Assembly (NCBI GenBank): GCA_023375785.1
Contig: SZWC01000540.1
Coordinates: 140,403 to 204,402, forward strand
Reading direction: 5' to 3'
Source of the DNA: Penium margaritaceum
Lineage: Eukaryota; Streptophyta; Zygnematophyceae; Desmidiales; Peniaceae
Length of the DNA stretch: 64,000 bases
Below, in pieces: positions 1 to 11,735 of this stretch; position 1 is the first letter of the stretch; every line of letters begins with the position of its first letter. The position numbers and the translations under genes are program-made. A model generated the notes under the pieces. That model saw only the letters and a list, made by a program, of their open reading frames with translations. It made no database searches and had not been told where the DNA came from.

Positions 1-312
1 AGTATTTCAACAGGAGGATTTTGGGAAGCTGGTGGAGCAGTCATGGCGATGGTTGGTAAGAAGGTTCGTTGAGGGTGCAAGGTTCAGACAGTCAGCAGTA
101 TGATGTAGCAGTTGAGTTAGCAGAGAAGAAGCACCTTTGTGGATGAGGGTGCGATTTGTTGATGGGGATGAGGTATTTTCTGCGCTGAGCAGTGGATAAT
201 GGCGGAGGGCAGCTGAGTGGCTGGGTGAGCACAGGGATGAAAAGGACCTTTGTAGCGAAGCAAGTGGTATGACCATGTAGGCTGTACAGAGAATGATGCG
301 GAAGGCAGACCA

Positions 313-848
313 ATGACTGATGAGTGGGAGGGCGCAGGGGTCAAAACCACGTGCCCTTGTGAGGTTGCAGCGTGGGCACGGGTTGTCGCGATTCGAGCGA
401 TGCAACCGGGCAAAGCCGTGTGCCGGGCAGAGGATAAAACGAAAGCGAGAGGAGCGATTGATGATGGAGTGGGCGTAGGGGCAAAACCACGTGCGCAATT
501 GAAATGGGGAGTAGGATGCGGCAAGGAAAGAGAGAGGCCAACGCGTTGCAAGAAATCTGCTGCCGGCGTGGGTGCAAGCTATTGCGAAAACGGGCACTTA
601 GCTCGTGCACATCCTTGTGCAGTTCACAGATGCTCATGATTGCTGATGAGAGAAGGGAGGCTGATGATGATGGCTGAGTGGGCGCAGGGGCAAACCGCGT
701 GGGCTGAAGGAAATTTCAACGTGGGCGGAGGTCGTCGCGGAACGAGCGATTCGACCGGGCAGATCCTTGTGCCGAGCTGAAAGCGACGCGGAAGCGGAGG
801 AGGTAATTGATGAATGAGTGGGCGCAGGGACAGAACCACGTGCGCTGC
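313..848. repeat. Diverged direct repeat of about 190 bp (two copies)
   Basis: Copy 1 is about 313-512 and copy 2 about 667-848. Each begins and ends with variants of a motif like GTGGGCGCAGGGGCAAAACC followed by ACGTGCGC (near 325-355, 470-505, 675-702 and 815-845). Between these motifs, blocks such as CGAGCGAT and GACCGGGCA, then GTGCCG and AAAGCGA, occur in the same order. By eye the copies match at roughly two thirds of positions. No function is evident. Confidence 0.5.
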
Positions 849-1686
849 AAAATGATGCTGATGGAGATGATTGATGCAAATGCGGCGTGGAGGATGCTGA
901 TGACGGAGAGATGGAGATGAGGCAGGTACAGGCGGTTGATCGGGCTGAGGGAACTGGAGCAAGGATGGCAAGGAGGAATGTTTGAAGAGGATGATGCAAA
1001 AAGTGAAGGCTTAAGGCTGATGATGATGCTGGCGAAGAGAGATAGGGAGCGATGCAGGCGGAGGGAGGTGCGATGAGAGGCGACGCGGCAGGGAGGTAGA
1101 GCGACACAACCACTTTCCTCTACTTTCAGGAGGGTGATGGCTTGTTCCCGAGTTGGCTCGGAAGTGGGAGTAGGAAGACTGGTGGTGTTTGATATGCTGA
1201 AAGTGATAGTTTTGGCTGCAGCTGTTGACAAGGCAAGAAGGCGATGCGAGAAGGCGGCTCAAGAGGACGGACGCTGATGGACAGAGGATGACGAGGAGGA
1301 AGTAGCTGATGAGGCTGATGAGAAGAGAGGCGAGAGTAGGAGGTGCTTTGCGGAGGCAGAGGTCATGAGGATTAACTAATGGCAGATGGCAGGAAGCTTC
1401 TTGGTAGTTGACGGCAGGTGGCGGCTCGAGAGTTGTTTCGTGGCTGATGTGGGCCACAGGTCAGCGGTTGTTGGCCACGGGTAAGGAAATGGACGCAGGG
1501 CTCCTAGGATGACAAGGCGTCTCTTCAGGGTGGGAACTTCTCCAAGCGCTGCTGCTTGATGTCAACTGCTAACAAAGCGAAAAGACGCGAGGCGACGGTA
1601 GATGCAGTTGAAGGACGCGAATGGAAGCGATGGAGGAAGGGTGGCGGCAGGGCAATGGCGCGGTCACGAGACTCCAGGTGATGTTG

Positions 1687-1704
1687 CCTGAGGCTCTGAT
1701 ACCA
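1687..1704 (-). promoter_or_regulatory. Primer-binding site complementary to initiator Met-tRNA
   Basis: The minus strand reads TGGTATCAGAGCC followed by TCAGG. TGGTATCAGAGC is the classical plant LTR-retrotransposon minus-strand primer site matching the 3' end of initiator tRNA-Met. It directly follows a CA dinucleotide, as expected at the inner edge of a 5' LTR. Confidence 0.75.
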
Positions 1705-2300
1705 TGCCAGAAGAATGCACGCATGTGGACAGCAGCAGCAGAAGTAGGCAAAAAGCGTCAGGACATGCAAGTGTACATCATCAGAGTGACATAAGCGAGA
1801 TCGGTCGCAAGGAGTTGGTCGTGGAGGTTGATAGAGGCTCAGACGTAAGGTAGTCGGGGTAGACAAGTCAAAATGGGAGAGTGCTAGCGAGGTGAGTGAT
1901 GGTTGGCGGAGTAAGAGAGCTGCGCGAGGGAACGAGAGTGACAGAGCAAAGAGCTGAGAGAGGCTGGCAAAGACAAGGGAATCCGAGGAGCAAGCAAATC
2001 GAAGACACGGCGGCAAATCCGCGGATCCAAACAGGAACATGATCGGTAGAACTGTTTTGGTTGATTTAGGAGGGAACGAGCATCCTCCATATGTATGACA
2101 GAACGGAAGAAAAAACACGAGCAACAGCTTCTTCTGCGATAGTCGGATGCGCTTGCGGTGTTTCCACTAATTAGGGGATGCCTCGGTAGGATGGTCGTTG
2201 ATAGGTCAAGGACCGTTAACGGCTAGTGCGGAGTGATGACCGAGGTGGTTCTTTGCCGAAGCCGAACCGTTATTGACATTATAATGTCGGGTGCGTCACA
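1705..2300 (-). mobile_element. 5' LTR of the minus-strand retroelement
   Basis: In minus-strand sense the segment starts TGTGACGCACCCGAC and ends CTGGCA immediately before the primer site, giving TG...CA termini and a length of 596 bp. Many plant Ty3/Gypsy LTRs open with similar TGTGACG-type sequence. A perfect 14-bp palindrome GACATTATAATGTC lies near the outer end (2275-2288). The outer boundary is inferred from the TG terminus only: the partner LTR is outside the window, so no target duplication can be tested. The candidate flank is CTATG at 2301-2305. Confidence 0.6.
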
Positions 2301-2325
2301 CTATGTCATATTCATATTCCGACAA

Positions 2326-5300
2326 CTTGCACTTACACACACTTAAATGTACTTACATGCACTTATACACACTTACATGTACTTGCACATACTTACATGC
2401 ACTTACACGCACTGTAACAAACTTACATGCACTTACACGCGCTTACATACATTTACACACACGTACACACACGTACTTACACGCACTTACATAAACTTAC
2501 ATACACTTACACGCACTCATACACACTTACAGGCTCTTACATGCATTCCACGCACTTACACACACGTCCACACACTTCCACATACTTACATGCACTTATA
2601 CGCACTTACATGTATTTACACGCACATACACGTACTTACACACACTTACACGTACTAACACGCACATACACACACTTGCACATACTTACACGCACGTACA
2701 TACACTTACACGAACTTACACACACTTACACAAACGTATACGCACATACATATACTTACATGCACTTACACACACTTACACGCACGTACACACACTAACA
2801 CATACATACACGTACTTACCCGCACTTAAACAAACCTACACGCAAATACACATACTGACACGGACTTACATATACTTACACGCACATACACATACTTATA
2901 CACACTTACACACACTTACTTACACTTACACACACTTACACGTACTTACACGCACTTACACGCACTTGCACGCACTTACCCGCACTTACAGAAACTTACT
3001 CACACTTACACACACAGACACGCATTTACACATACCTACACACAGTTACAGGTACTTATACGCACTTACACACACTTGCACAAACTTACATGCACTTACA
3101 CGTACTTACATGCACTTACATGTACTTCCATACTTACACGCACTTACATGCACTTATACGCACTTACACGTACTTACATGCACTAATACACATGTATAGA
3201 AACTGTAACACACTTATACACTATTATACGTACTTACATGCACTTATACGCACTTACATGCACTTACATGAACACACACACACTTATACACACCTACACG
3301 CACTCACACATACTTACCAGCTCTTACAAGCACCTACACACACTTACATGTACTCACACGCACTTACACGCACTTACATACATATACACGTACTTACACA
3401 CACTTACACACACTTACACGCACTTAAAGGCACTTACACACACTTCCATGTACATACAAATACTTACACATACTTACACGCACTTACTTGCACTTACACA
3501 CACTTATACCCGCTTACACACACGTACACCCACTTACATGTACTTACACGTGCTTACATGTACTTACACGTAATTACACACACACGTTTTCACTTACACA
3601 TACTAACACACACTTACACGTACTTACACATGTTTACACACACTTACACGTAAGCATACACACTTACACGCACTTACATGAATTTACACAAACTTACATT
3701 CACTTAGATGAACTTACACGCACTTACACGCACTTACACGCACTTACACACACTTACACACTCTTACACAAACTTACACACACTAACACACACTTACACG
3801 CACTTACACGCACTTGCACGCACTTACACGTACTTATACGCACTTACATGCACTTACATGCACTTTCACGTACTTACACATAATTACACACACTTTCACG
3901 CACATTCACACACTTACACACACTTACACTCACTTACACGTATTTACATGCACTTTCACATACGTACACCCACGCACATGCACTTATACACACTTACACA
4001 CACTTGCACGCATTTTCACGCAGTTACACATACTTACACATACTTACACGCAATAACCCGTACTTAAACGCATTTACATGCACTTATACCAACTAACATG
4101 CACCTACATACATTTACACGCACTTGCACGTACTTACACGCACTTACATGCACTTACACGCATTTTCACGCACTTACACGCACTTACACATACTTATACA
4201 CAATTACACGTACTTACATGCACTTACACACACGTACACACACTTACACGTACTTACACGCACTTACATGCACTTCCACGCACTTGAACGTACTTACACG
4301 AACTTCCACGAAATCACATGTACACAAACCACACTTAGAGGCACTTACACACACTTACATGCACTAACACGCACTTACACGCACTTATATGCACTTACAC
4401 GCACTCACATGCACTTACACATACTTACACGCACTTACATGCACTTTCATGTACTTACACACACGTACATGCACTTACATACACTTACACAAACTTACAC
4501 GCACTTACATGCGCTTACACATATGAACACGGACATACACGCACTTACACGCACTTAGATGCACTTACACATACTTACATGCACTTATACGCACTTACAA
4601 GGACTTGCACGCACTTACACACACTTATATGCACTTACACATACTTACACGCAATTTTACAAATTTACACGCACGTACACGCACTTACACATACCTACAC
4701 GCACTTACATGCATTGACACGTGCTTACAAGCACTTACACATACTTATACGCACTTACACATACTTACACACACTTACACACACTTACATGCACTTACAC
4801 GCACTTACATGCGCTTGCACGCACTTACACGCACTTGAACACACTTACACACACTTCAACGCACTGACACATACTTACGTGCACTCATAGGTACTTACAC
4901 ATACTTACACGTACTTACACACACTTACACACACTTACACGCACTTACACGCACTTACACGTACTTACATGGACTTGAACAAACTTACACAAACTTACAC
5001 AAAGTAACACACATATCAACCACACTTACACGCACTTACACACACTTACACGCACTAACACACACCTACACGCTCTTACATGCACTTACACGTACTCACA
5101 TGTACTTACACACACTTACATGTACTTTCATGCACTTACACGCACTTACACGCACTTACATATTCTTACATACACTTACATGTACTTTCATGCACTTACA
5201 CGCACAAACACACACATATAGACACTTACACGTACTTAGGTACATCTACACATACTTACACGCACTTATACACACTTACACGCACTTACACACGCTTATA

Positions 5301-8300
5301 CGTCCTTACACGTACTTACACACGTTTACACTAAATTACATTCACGTACACGCACTTACACGCACCTACATGTACTTACACGCACTGACACGTACTTACA
5401 CGCACTTACACGCACTTACTTGCGCTTACACATACTTACACGCACTTACACGCACTCACACACACTTACACGCACTTACACACACTTAGACGCACTTACA
5501 TGCGCTTACATGTACTTACTCGTACTAGCAGACACTTACACGCACTTTAACGCACTAACACACACTTAGGCATACTCACATGCACGTACACGTACTTACA
5601 CGCACATACATGTACATACACATACTTACACTCACTTACACATACTTACACGCACTTATACGCACTGACACACACTTACACGCACTTACATGCACTAACA
5701 CGCACTTACACGCACTTGAACACACTTACATGAACTTTCACAAAATTACACGCACATAAACCGACTTGCAAGCACTTACACATACTTACACGCACTAACA
5801 CGCACTTACATGCACTTACACGCACTCACATGCACTCACACATACTTACACGCACTTACATGCACTTTCATGCACTTACACTCACATACACGCACTTACA
5901 CATAATTACACATACTTACACGCACTTACATGCACTTACACACATGAACACGCACTTACACGCACTTACACACACGTAGACGCACTTACATATACTTACA
6001 CGAACTTACACGCACTTACATGCACTCACACGTACTTACACATACTTATACACGCTTACACAAACTTACACTTATTTACACAAATTTACACGTACCTACA
6101 CGTACTTACATGCACCTACATGCACTGACACGCAGAGACACGCACTTACACGCACTTACACGCACTTACACATACTTACATGTACTTACACGCACTCACA
6201 CACACTTACACACACTTACACACACTTACACACACTTACACACACTTACACACACTTACACGAGTTTATACGTACTTACACGCACTTGTACACACTTACA
6301 CACACTTAAACACACTGACACACACTTATGCACACTCATATACACTTACACATACTTACATGTACATACACATACATACACGTACTTACAAGCACTTATA
6401 CATGCTTACACGTACTTATACGCACTTACACACACTTAAACACACTTACACGTACTTACATGCACTTACATGCACTTACACACACTTACACGCACTTACG
6501 CGCACTTACACATACTTATACGACTTACACGCACTTATATACACTTACACACACTTAAACAAACTTACACAAACATAAGCATACTTGCACGCACTTATGC
6601 AAACTTACACGTACTTACACAAATGTATACACACTTACATGCACCTACACGCACTTACACGCACTTATGCACACTTACACACACTTACACGTACTAACAT
6701 ACACTTAGACACACTTACACGTACGTATACACACTTACACACATCAACACAAACTTACACACACTTATACATACTGACACGCACTTACACATACTAACAC
6801 GCAATGACACGCACTCACACGTACTCACACGCACTTACACGCGCTTACACGCACTTACACGCACTTACATGTACTTAGACGCACTTACACGCACTTACAT
6901 GCACTTACACGTACTTCCACGCACTTACACGTACTTACACGACTTACACACACTTACACACAATTACACGCACTTACACACACTTACACAAACGTACACG
7001 TACTTACATGCACATACGCAAACTTACACGCACTTTCACGCACTTACATGCACTTAAGTGCACTTACACGCACTTACAAGCACTTATATGTACTTACACG
7101 CACTTACATGCACTTACACGCACTCACACAAACTTACACATTCTTACACCTACATACATGCACTTACACGTACTTAGATGCACTTACACATACTTACACA
7201 TACTTACACATACTTACATGCACTTCCCCGTACTTACACGTACTTACACACACTTACACACACTTACACGTACGTACACGTACTCACACGCACGTATACG
7301 CACTTACACGCACTTACACACACTTACACGCACTTACATACATTTACATGTACTTACACGCACTTACACGCACTTACATACACTTACATGCACTTACATG
7401 CACTTACACGTACTTAGATGCACTTACACGCACTTATACGTACTTACATGCACTTACATGCACTTACACGCACTTACACGCACGTACACACACTTACATG
7501 CACTTACACGCACTTACACGTACTTACACACACTTACACACTTATACGTTCTTTCACGCACTTACATGCACTTACACGCACTTACATGCACTTACACGCA
7601 CTTACACATACTCACACACACTTACACGCACTTACACGCACTTTCACGCACTTACATGCACTTACACGCACTTACACGTACTTACACGCACTAACACGCA
7701 CTTACACCAACTTACAAGAAGTTATAGGCACTTATACACAGTGACACGCACTGATACGCACCTATACGCAATTGCATGCACTTACATGCACCTACACATA
7801 CTCACACGCACTTACACGCACTTATACCCACTTACTCAAGTACACGTACTTACACGCACTTACATGCACTTACATGCACTTACATGCACTTGCATGCACT
7901 TACATGCACTTACACGCACTTACACGCACTTACACGTACTTACATTCACTTACACATACTTACATGCATTTATACAAACGTATCCGCACTTACACGCCTT
8001 TACACGCACTTACACACACTTGCACAAACGTATACGTACTTACACACACTTACACACACTTACACGTACTTACACGCACTTACAGGCACTGATATGCACA
8101 TACACGCACTTATACGCAATTACACGGACTTACACATAGTTTCACGACTTACACCTATATACAAGCACTTACACGCACTTACAAGTACTTGAACGCACAT
8201 ACACACAGTTACACGTACATACACGCACTTACACCCACTTATAGGCAATTACGTGCACTTACACACACTTACACGCACTTACACGCACTTACACACACTT

Positions 8301-10254
8301 ATACGCACTTACACGCACTTACATGCACTAACACGCACTTACATATACTTACACAAACTTACACACACTTACACACACTTGCACGTACTTACATGCACTT
8401 ACATGTACTTACGCGCACTTACACGTACTTACATGCACCTACACGCACTTACACGCACCTACATGTACTTACACGCACTTACAGGCACTCACACACACTT
8501 ACACGCATTTACACGCATTTATACGCACTTACACGTGCTTACACACACTTACTCGCACTTGCACACACTTACGCACACTTAAACGCACTGAGACACACTT
8601 ACGTGTACTCACATGCACTTACACATACGTACACGCACATACACGTACATACACGTACTTACAAATACTTACACACACTTACACGCACTTACGCACACTT
8701 ACACGCACTTACACGCACTTACACACACTTACACGTACTTCCACACACTTGAATGCACTTACACGAACTTACACAAAATCATACACACATAACCCGCAGT
8801 TACACGCACTTACACACACTTATATGCACTAACACGCACTTACACGTACTTACATGCACTTACACGCACTCGCATGCACCTACGCATACTTACAAGCCCT
8901 TACATACACTTTCATGCACTTACACGTACTTACACGTACTAACACACAATTACACACACTTACATGCACTTACATGCACTTACACGCACGAACACGTACT
9001 TACATACACTTACACACACTTAGACGCACTTGCACATACTTACACGCACTTACACGTACTTATAAATGCTTACACCTATACGTACTTACACGCACGTACA
9101 TGCACTTACACGCACAGACACGCACTTACACGCACTCACACACACTTACACACACTTACACGCACTTGCACGCACTTACACACGTTTACACGCACTTACA
9201 CATACTTGCTCACACTTACACGCACATAAACACACTAACACACACTTACGCGTACTCACATGCACTTACACGCACTTACACTTACATACACATACATACA
9301 TGTACTTACACGTACTTACACATACTTACACGTACTTACACGCACGTACACACACTTACACGCACTTACACGTACTTACACACACTTACACGCACTTACA
9401 CGCACTTACATGAACTTACACGCACTTATACGACATACACATACTTGCACACACTTACACACATTTACACACACTTACACAAACTTACACACACTTAAAC
9501 ATACTTACACGTACTTACATGCACTTACACGTACTTACACGCACAGACACGCACATACACACACTTACACGCAATTACACGTACTTACACATAATTTCAC
9601 CAACGTACACGTACATACATGCACTTACATGTACTTACATGTACTTCGACACACATGCACACAGTTACACATACTTGCACGTACTTACACGCACTTATAC
9701 GCATTAATACGTACTTACACACACTTACACACACTTACACGTACTTACACGCATGTACACGCACTTACACGCACTTACATGCACTAACACGTACTTACAC
9801 ATACGTACACAAACTTACACGCACTTACACACACGTACACGTACTTACATGTACTTACACGCACTTACACGCACTTACAAGCACTTACATGCACTTACAC
9901 GCACTTACACATACCTACATGTACTTATACACACTTATACGCACATACACATAGGTACACACACTTATACGCACTAACAGGCACTTACACGCACTTACAC
10001 ACACTTACACACACTTACACGCACTTACACACACTTACATGAACTTACACGTACTTACATGCACTTTCACAAACTTCCACACACGTGAACACACTTACAC
10101 AAACTCACACGAAATTACACTTACATAAACCGCACTTATACACACTTACACGCTCTTACACGCACTAACACGCACTTACATGTACTTGCATGGACTTACA
10201 CGCACTCACATGCACTTATACATACGTACACGTACTTACATGCACTTACACGTA
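2326..10254. repeat. Satellite A, left part: 10-bp tandem array, consensus CACTTACACG
   Basis: About 7.9 kb of head-to-tail 10-bp units, consensus CACTTACACG, with frequent substitutions (TG for CG, CACA, CGTA) but almost no length change. Ten is not a multiple of three and the plus strand of the unit lacks stops, so long open frames of up to 363 codons arise, reading as THLHALTRTY-type peptides. I regard these as by-products of the repeat. Diagnostic variant blocks recur at about 650-760-bp intervals. The array resumes at 25817 after element 1. Confidence 0.95.
10250..10254. repeat. Target-site duplication of element 1, left copy (ACGTA)
   Basis: ACGTA abuts the TG start of the 5' LTR and is repeated at 25817-25821 after the CA end of the 3' LTR. 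Removing the element and one copy restores an uninterrupted 10-bp register of satellite A. Confidence 0.92.
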
Positions 10255-11657
10255 TGTCAGGCGGGGATCCACCGCGTCTCCGCTGGGGAGAAGATGGATC
10301 CGCGAAAGGGAAAACGCTGCCTCGCACAGATCCGCGAAACGAGGCTTATGCGGCCAGAGGTCCGCGCAGAAAGATAAAGGGAAGACCGCGGAGTACCGAA
10401 AAACGCGCAAGGCACGCTGGCTCCCACAATAAGATTGCGGTAGAGCATGGGCTGGCGCGGAATCCACTACTGGGGAAGGAAAAGAGGCAGGAAAGATGCT
10501 GCCAGGAAGCGGGAGTTAACGATGAACTGTCAATGGCTGTTGGAAAGAATGAATGCGGAGAGGCCAAGACGGGCGGGACGGCAGGGCGAGAATCCGCGGT
10601 GGGAAGGGAACATGAGTTGAACCGCAGAGAAGATGGAGCGCCGGACGTGCAGAAACACAGGACGCCAGGACCAGAGGTCAGGCAGGAGCTCGACCAACGA
10701 GGGCTCAAGAGGGGCAGCGGTAATCAAGCAGGAGGACCGGAAGGACGCACCGCGTGAAGACAAAGATTCAAGAAAGAACACAAGACCGCGAGCAGCCAAG
10801 CCGCGGACTAGAGGAAGAAGTAGTAGTAGAACAAGGAAGTATGGTAGCCAAGTGTGTGTGTGGTCGAGGACAAGACCCGCGGTGCGTGTAGCGCGCCGCG
10901 CGGAGTCCAAGATATGGGAAAAAGTGATGGAAGGTGCCTTGAGAGAGCTAGTTTTGGTGGATATAAAGTAGTGGCGTAGCGGAGGGACTAGGGTGACTGA
11001 CTGATCTGACCAATGCCCATAGATGCTTACCTTTCGCCTGATGATGTGCAGTTTGAGCTAAAACAAAAGCCTATTTCCCACTCATGAGCCTGAGAGCCCT
11101 GACTTGTTCAGAACCTGATTGCCTCCTTCTATCTTATTAATCCGCGCAAGTGTTAGTGTGGATCACACCCACGCTTTCCCCTGTGGGATCCGCTGCTCTT
11201 GGAGGAGTTGAAGCTGTGCTCTCCGCGAAGTTGTCCCGCGGGGGACGAACACCTCTCCTTCGGGTGTGCACAAAGCATGCTGCTCAATCCACTCCGTTCC
11301 TGAGAACAACAAACGATTCCGCTGAGTGCTATCATCACCAGGGAACACAAGCTGGGTGAAGAGTGTTGTCGGCGACTTTGTGGCCTTGCGCACGACCGCG
11401 GAACGGGATTCCGCGGGCATAGGAGTCAGAGGCCACGAGGTGGCGGACACTCGTGCCGGTAAGGAGCGAGACGCGGAGCACTACCCACGAGCGGGACCCT
11501 GAGAGTGTGGAGCATCCGCGAAAGACCAGGAGAGGTTGCGAAGGAGCGAGAAGCTGGTGCTGCCAGGAACCGTGGAACCAAAGGGTCGCGGAACAGATCA
11601 AATGCGGAGTCAGAGAGCGCGGAAGTAACAACGTGCGCGGGAAAACTGGGGGTATCA
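10255..11657 (+). mobile_element. 5' LTR of element 1
   Basis: Starts TGTCAGGCGGGGATCC and ends GGGGGTATCA; it is 1,403 bp, the same length as the 3' LTR. It holds a TATA-like box at 10962-10968, so transcription would start roughly 25-35 bp further on. CpG-rich motifs such as CCGCGG are frequent. Confidence 0.93.
10962..10968 (+). promoter_or_regulatory. TATA-like box in the 5' LTR of element 1
   Basis: TATAAAG within GGATATAAAGTAGT. The same box sits at the same LTR position in all four LTRs (25121-25127, 35104-35110, 49246-49252), which supports it as the core promoter of the family. Confidence 0.65.
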
Positions 11658-11735
11658 GTGTCATGGTGCCGTGAGCGTGGAGAGTTCCTTGCTCTTTGCT
11701 AGCAGAACTGTAGGAGCCTTCTGATTCAGTCATAC
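11658..11735 (+). other. Leader of element 1 with unresolved primer-binding site
   Basis: After the LTR end comes GTGTCATGGTGCCGTGAGCG. A TGG-initiated candidate primer site, TGGTGCCGTGAGCGTG, starts at 11664; element 2 has TGGTGCAGTGAGCGTG at 35774. The distance of 6 nt from the LTR is acceptable, but I cannot match it convincingly to a tRNA. An alternative is the GGTATCAG spanning the LTR end, which resembles an initiator Met-tRNA site but would overlap the LTR. Confidence 0.35.

Larger units (their letters stand above)
1..1704 (-). mobile_element. Partial internal region of a minus-strand LTR retrotransposon
   Basis: This stretch lies downstream, in minus-strand sense, of an LTR and primer-binding site at 1687-2300, so it should be the 5' internal part of an element that continues beyond the left edge. 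The plus strand is purine-rich (GA/GG). Several open stretches exist on the minus strand, but none shows a gag core, a zinc knuckle or a protease motif that I can recognise, so this may be an untranslated leader or badly decayed gag. It contains a diverged direct repeat (313-512 and 667-848). The assignment rests on the adjacent LTR and primer site, not on coding content. Confidence 0.45.

Noticed and set aside
2275-2288. Palindrome GACATTATAATGTC as a protein-binding operator
   Set aside because: A single 14-bp palindrome inside an LTR of a eukaryotic element; no second site or known binder. It may only be a TATA-containing promoter region.
7048-8139. Open frame of 363 codons with THLHALTRTY repeats in satellite A
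   Set aside because: The 10-bp unit has no stop on the plus strand in any phase, so long frames arise automatically in all three frames. No start context, no non-repetitive domain and no flanking gene signals.
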